DNA of 62,781 bases, taken from the NCBI GenBank assembly GCA_037444185.1, contig JBBIMW010000009.1:1-62781 (forward strand). The letters run 5' to 3'. The notes under the pieces are model-generated. The model did not search any database. It was given only the letters and a program-made list of their open reading frames with translations, and was not told the DNA's origin. The position numbers were made by a program, and so were the translations under genes. This stretch comes from JAILZP01 sp037444185. GTDB taxonomy: Bacteria; Bacillota; Desulfotomaculia; Desulfotomaculales; Desulfocucumaceae. Each line of letters opens with the position of its first letter. Position 1 is the first letter of the stretch. This document shows, in pieces, positions 59,257 through 62,781 of this stretch.

Positions 59257-60285
59257 ATGGAACAAAAAGTATATCTCAAGGAGGATACGGAAGTGCCTAA
59301 AATATACTACGACAGCGATGCCGACCTGAGTGTCTTGAAAGGCAGGAAGATTGCCGTTATGGGGTACGGCAGCCAAGGTCACGCCCAGGCTCAAAACCTG
59401 AAGGAAAGCGGTCTGGATGTTGTGGTGGGGCTGCGCAGGGACAGCAGGCGGTGGCAGGTGGCCGAGGCCGACGGACTCAATGTGATGACGGTGGCCGAGG
59501 CCGCGAAGGTATCAGATGTAATACAGATACTTTTACCGGATGAAAGGCAGGGACAGGTTTACCGGGAGGAGATCGCCCCGGGGCTTGAACCGGGAAAGGC
59601 TTTGGTATTTTCGCACGGGTTCAACATAGTTTATCACCAGATAGTGCCACCCCCGGATGTGGATGTTTTCATGGTGGCGCCCAAGAGTCCGGGCCATCTT
59701 GTGCGGCGAATGTATGTGGAGGGCAAGGGAGTGCCCGGTCTTTTGGCCGTTCACCGGGACGCCAGTGGTAATGCATACGGCCTGGCGCTGGCTTATGCCA
59801 GGGGCATAGGGTGCACCCGGGCCGGGGTGATTGAGACCACGTTCAAGGAAGAGACCGAGACCGATCTTTTTGGCGAGCAGACGGTACTGTGCGGGGGTGT
59901 GACTTCCCTTATCAAGGCCGGCTTTGATACACTGACCGAGGCCGGGTATCAGCCTGAAATAGCGTATTTCGAGTGTCTGCACGAACTGAAGCTGATTGTT
60001 GACCTGATATACGAGGGCGGCCTGGCCATGATGCGCTACTCCGTCAGCGATACCGCCGAATACGGCGATCTCACCAGGGGCCCCAGGATTATAAACGAAG
60101 GCGTCAAAGCCGAAATGAAAAAAATACTCGAGGAAGTGCAAAACGGTTCCTTCGCCAGGGAATGGATGCTTGAAAACCAAGTCAACCGTCCGCAGTTTAC
60201 CGCCCTGGTGGAGAGGGAGAAGGAGCATCCCATAGAAAAGGTGGGGGCCCAGTTGAGGGCCATGATGCCCTGGCTCCAGAAATAA
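59257..60285 (+). CDS. ilvC: Ketol-acid reductoisomerase
   Basis: Second common enzyme of valine and isoleucine synthesis: it rearranges and reduces acetolactate or acetohydroxybutyrate with NADPH. Length 342 residues, the class I short form. The Rossmann GYGSQGHAQAQNLKESG is at about residues 36-52, the cofactor loop LRRDSRRW follows and has the Ser/Arg pattern of NADPH enzymes, and the metal site includes DLFGEQTVLCGG and EAGYQPEIAYFECLHELK. ATG at 59257 has GGGGAGA upstream; an extension of the frame 80 codons further 5' overlaps the divergent gene and is rejected. It stands alone, without ilvBN. Confidence 0.96.
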   Translation: MEQKVYLKEDTEVPKIYYDSDADLSVLKGRKIAVMGYGSQGHAQAQNLKESGLDVVVGLRRDSRRWQVAEADGLNVMTVAEAAKVSDVIQILLPDERQGQVYREEIAPGLEPGKALVFSHGFNIVYHQIVPPPDVDVFMVAPKSPGHLVRRMYVEGKGVPGLLAVHRDASGNAYGLALAYARGIGCTRAGVIETTFKEETETDLFGEQTVLCGGVTSLIKAGFDTLTEAGYQPEIAYFECLHELKLIVDLIYEGGLAMMRYSVSDTAEYGDLTRGPRIINEGVKAEMKKILEEVQNGSFAREWMLENQVNRPQFTALVEREKEHPIEKVGAQLRAMMPWLQK

Positions 60286-60335
60286 TACCGGCGGCAGGGC
60301 TTCCGGCCGTTGACGCCGGTAGCCCCGTTGATCTG

Positions 60336-60389
60336 AAAAAGCCGCCGGCCGCAACACAGCAGGCGGACTTTTTCAACAGCCTCCCAGAA
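60336..60389. repeat. Partial copy (right end) of the MITE-like element
   Basis: Fifty-four bases, from AAAAAGCCGCCGGCCGCAAC to CAACAGCCTCCCAGAA, repeated exactly at 60521-60574. It lacks the left half, so it is a truncated copy in direct orientation to the complete one. Confidence 0.8.
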
Positions 60390-60443
60390 GAGTGCTGCAA
60401 AACCCATTTATACGACATCAAACAGGTATAGCCGGATACAGCC

Positions 60444-60569
60444 GGAGGCTGTTCAAAAAGCTCCAGATGCAAGGCGCGGCAAGGCTTTGAGCGGAGGCGT
60501 ACTGATAGTACGTTGGAGCGAAAAAGCCGCCGGCCGCAACACAGCAGGCGGACTTTTTCAACAGCCTCC
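60444..60569 (+). mobile_element. MITE-like element between ilvC and the HD-GYP gene
   Basis: A 126-bp element with terminal inverted repeats GGAGGCTGTTCAAAAAG / CTTTTTCAACAGCCTCC (one mismatch) and a central palindrome GTACTGATAGTAC. A reverse-orientation copy lies at 47942-48063 and a half copy at 60336-60389. It encodes no plausible protein. The 305-base gap between ilvC and the HD-GYP gene consists mainly of these repeats and a 54-base spacer that also recurs at 28762. Confidence 0.78.
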
Positions 60570-60590
60570 CAGAATTGTATTTTATGGTTC

Positions 60591-61643
60591 TTAGGTTGCC
60601 GGCAGAATGTACTCCACCTCGATGCCCGGTTCCGTGGACAGGTCTATGATTTCATTTTCCGAGCGGACCATGGGGCGGGAGGGATGAGACCGGTTTGCCA
60701 GCACGATCTGGCCGGTGCGGCCGTCGCTGAGGCGCACCATCTCGCCCAGGTAGCATTCGGCGGTTCTGGCCAGGAAAGTGATCAGTATCCCGGTGTCTAA
60801 AATTCCCAGATATTCATTTTGGAGCGCTTCAAAGATTTTGAAGGGACAGGCCTTCCGGCCCCTTGACCGGCTGTATGTCATATTGTCGTACACATCCGCC
60901 ACAGCTATAATCTTGGCCGCCAGGGGGATTCTATCGCCCGTAAGACCCCTGGGGTATCCTGACCCGTCCTCCCTCTCATGGTGGAGAAGAGCCCCAATTT
61001 TCACGGCCCCCGGCGCGTCAGCCTCCTCCAGCATCCGGTAGCCGTAGGCGGTGTGGTTTTTCAGGTCCTCCAGTTCTTTGTACGTGGGCTGGGGTTTATA
61101 AAGTATGTCAGGGCTGATGCGGCTTTTGCCTATGTCGTGCAGCAGGCCGGCCACCACAATTTCCCTGCTGGCCTCTGCTTCCACGTCAAGCCACTGGCAA
61201 AGGGCGCCGCAGATCAGGGAGACGTTGATGCTGTGCCCGTGGGTGCGGTCGTCCAGCTCCTCCACCTGGCTCAGAAATGGAAACAGGTTGTAAGGGGACT
61301 TTGTTTTCTGCAGTACCGGGCCGGTAACCAGGTAAGCCTGTTCGACATTTACCCGCCGGCCCTCGCCGATGTGTTTGATCAGCTGGACAATTTCTTCACT
61401 GGATTTTTCGTAGGTTTTGCTGTACTCGGAGAGTTTCTGCCCGTCGAGCCGGTTCCAGTATGCAGGCGCACCAGCGGGTTTGCGGATGGCCACTTTGGTG
61501 TATCCAAGCCTTTTGATCGTTTTAATACTCTCTTCGGTCAAAACAGCTCCCCTGGCCAGCAGCAAAACTTTGTTGCGGTTGTATATGTCCTGGTCGAGGG
61601 TCATACCCGGGTGCAATTCATCTGTCATACGGGTTATTGCCAA
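60591..61643 (-). CDS. HD-GYP domain phosphodiesterase (c-di-GMP type)
   Basis: Cytoplasmic protein of 350 residues with a DUF3391-like N-terminal region (ELHPGMTLDQDIYNRNKVLLL) and an HD-GYP domain: THGHSINVSLICGAL, the metal pair in LLHDIGKSRI (about 168-177), HTAYGYRMLE and HHEREDGSGYPRGL (about 220-233), the complete signature for cyclic di-GMP hydrolysis. The C-terminus has a small PilZ-like beta region (GEMVRLSDGRTGQIV). TTG at 61643 is chosen for GGAGGAGG upstream. It may tie in with the MshEN domains of PilB, but the genes are not linked. Confidence 0.88.
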   Translation of the reverse strand: MAITRMTDELHPGMTLDQDIYNRNKVLLLARGAVLTEESIKTIKRLGYTKVAIRKPAGAPAYWNRLDGQKLSEYSKTYEKSSEEIVQLIKHIGEGRRVNVEQAYLVTGPVLQKTKSPYNLFPFLSQVEELDDRTHGHSINVSLICGALCQWLDVEAEASREIVVAGLLHDIGKSRISPDILYKPQPTYKELEDLKNHTAYGYRMLEEADAPGAVKIGALLHHEREDGSGYPRGLTGDRIPLAAKIIAVADVYDNMTYSRSRGRKACPFKIFEALQNEYLGILDTGILITFLARTAECYLGEMVRLSDGRTGQIVLANRSHPSRPMVRSENEIIDLSTEPGIEVEYILPAT

Positions 61644-61709
61644 CGTCCGCCTCCTCCATTCCAAAGGCTTTAAATAGTTTTCCCTGCCGCTGAACAACGT
61701 GATTATTTC

Positions 61710-61746
61710 GCCGATAACTTAGGTGCCGGGCACCTAAGTTATCGGC
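61710..61746. repeat. Perfect 18-bp inverted repeat with GGTGCCGGGCACC core
   Basis: Arms GCCGATAACTTAGGTGCC and GGCACCTAAGTTATCGGC pair perfectly around one G. There is no T run, so it is not a standard terminator, although it lies between two minus-strand genes. The core and flanking ATAACTT match the copies at 30891 and 31804. Confidence 0.8.
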
Positions 61747-61857
61747 ATTTGGCCAGGATTTTAGGGGAAATCATTTTCTTATCGGCTTTTTTCTCCATGT
61801 TTTTATTTTTTCCTTCACCAAAAATGGGTTGTTAAGTTTTTTTCAACCGCATCCCTG

Positions 61858-62781
61858 TCAGCCCCGGGCCATGATCGGACTTCTGTAATGCAATGCCTCG
61901 GCCAGGTGTTCGGCCTCCACCTTTTCACTGCCTGCCAGGTCCGAGATGGTGAGGGCCACTTTCAGCAGGCGGTCGTGGGCCCGGGCGCTAAGCTTCAGCT
62001 GTTTGAACGAGGATTTGATCAGCGCCCCCGCCCCGGAGGAAAGGCGGCAGTATTCTCTGGCCTGTTCCCCGGTTATCCGGGCGTTGCACTTGATGCCGGT
62101 TCCCTGGAACCGTTGCTCCTGAATCTTGCGGGCCTTTACAACCCTTTCCCGGACCGTGGCCGAATTTTCCGTCAGCCCGGATTCGTTCAGTTCCTCATAG
62201 GACAAGCGGGGGACGTTGATGGATATGTCAATGCGATCCAGGAGAGGTCCGGAGATTCTACCCAGATATTTTTTAATCTGCCCCGGCGTGCAGGAGCACT
62301 GTTTGACAGGATCGCCGCAATAGCCGCAGGGACATGGATTGCAGGCGCAAATCAAGGTTATCCCGGCGGGGTAGGTAATGGATGCGTTCACCCGGCTGAT
62401 GGTTACTGTTCCGTCCTCCAGGGGCTGACGGAGGGCTTCCAGGCAGTCCCTGCTAAATTCTGGGGTTTCGTCCAAAAAAAGCACACCATTGTGGGCCAAG
62501 CTTATTTCTCCCGGCCGGGGGAATTTTCCGCCCCCCACCAGGGATACCGAAGAGGCGTTGTGATGCGGGGATCTGAAGGGGCGCGCAGCGATCACCGGCA
62601 GTACCGGTTTCAAAAGTCCCGCCAGACTGTATATTTTTGTGGTGTCCATGGACTCGTCGAAGCTCATTTCGGGCAGAATGCCCGGCAGGCAGCGGGCAAG
62701 CATGGTTTTTCCGGAGCCGGGGCTGCCCACCATGAGCATATTATGCCCTCCGGCGGCGGCCACTTCCAGTGCTCTCCGGGC
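61858..62781 (-). CDS. comM: YifB/ComM-type Mg-chelatase-like AAA+ protein (5' part outside the window)
   Basis: C-terminal 308 codons of a YifB/ComM family AAA+ protein; the N-terminal Lon-protease-like domain lies beyond the right edge. Seen: Walker A GSPGSGKTML, HHNASSVSLVGGG, Walker B GVLFLDETPEF and a four-Cys cluster CACNPCPCGYCG near CSCTPGQ, which is diagnostic. The tail holds the Mg-chelatase C-terminal lid (ISDLAGSEKVEAEHLAEALHYR). In naturally competent Gram-negative bacteria ComM drives branch migration; in Firmicutes its role is not settled. It is only distantly related to the chelatase I subunit at 16776. Confidence 0.92.
   Translation of the reverse strand, partial: ARRALEVAAAGGHNMLMVGSPGSGKTMLARCLPGILPEMSFDESMDTTKIYSLAGLLKPVLPVIAARPFRSPHHNASSVSLVGGGKFPRPGEISLAHNGVLFLDETPEFSRDCLEALRQPLEDGTVTISRVNASITYPAGITLICACNPCPCGYCGDPVKQCSCTPGQIKKYLGRISGPLLDRIDISINVPRLSYEELNESGLTENSATVRERVVKARKIQEQRFQGTGIKCNARITGEQAREYCRLSSGAGALIKSSFKQLKLSARAHDRLLKVALTISDLAGSEKVEAEHLAEALHYRSPIMARG

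Overview
The window reads as a chromosomal segment of a Gram-positive, endospore-forming-type anaerobe, most like the Desulfotomaculum/Pelotomaculum group of Peptococcaceae. This is inferred from gene content, not from a database search: a complex I lacking the NADH module, a monoderm type IV pilus locus without a secretin, secreted proteins with copper-amine-oxidase-type stalk domains, the rplS-lepB-rbgA-rnhB order, and a moderately high G+C with many GTG and TTG starts.

Bases 1-9614 hold the right-hand part of a peptide/nickel-type ABC importer operon: one permease, two ATPases and three separate substrate-binding lipoproteins, with a SAM methyltransferase and a degenerate PIG-L-like protein between them. 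A Uma2-family gene follows (9660-10286).

Bases 10328-29701 look like one long locus under a cobalamin riboswitch (10386-10562), which is followed by an intrinsic terminator (10651-10684). It encodes a CobN-type chelatase large subunit, a ChlD-like and a ChlI-like AAA+ subunit (the latter with a histidine-rich tail), an ABC-2 exporter pair, a second divergent CobN, a binding protein fused to a stalk domain, a FecCD permease, a large secreted stalk-domain protein and a FecE/BtuD-type ATPase. The simplest reading is a system for acquiring and inserting (or removing) metal in corrinoid-type tetrapyrroles. It is the most interesting part of the window.

Bases 29749-32747 carry housekeeping genes (rplS with its own promoter and terminator, lepB, rbgA, rnhB). 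Bases 32844-42669 hold an 11-gene nuoA-N operon without nuoEFG, closed by a strong bidirectional terminator. On the minus strand, 54335 down to 42766 is a full type IV pilus operon in the order pilD, pilB, pilT, pilC, two pilins, pilV-, pilW- and pilX-like minor pilins, pilM, pilN, pilO.

From 54540 the genes are mixed: a MoxR ATPase/CoxE-like VWA pair, a C_GCAxxG_C_C protein, glutamate dehydrogenase, a small ThiS/MoaD-like protein, ilvC, an HD-GYP protein, and the 3' part of a YifB/ComM gene that runs off the right edge. Three repeat families are scattered through the window: MITE-like elements (47942, 60336, 60444), an AGAATCC-rich repeat (26302, 56773) and palindromes with a GGTnCCGGGnACC core (30891, 31804, 61710). 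No tRNA, rRNA, CRISPR array, transposase or phage gene was seen.
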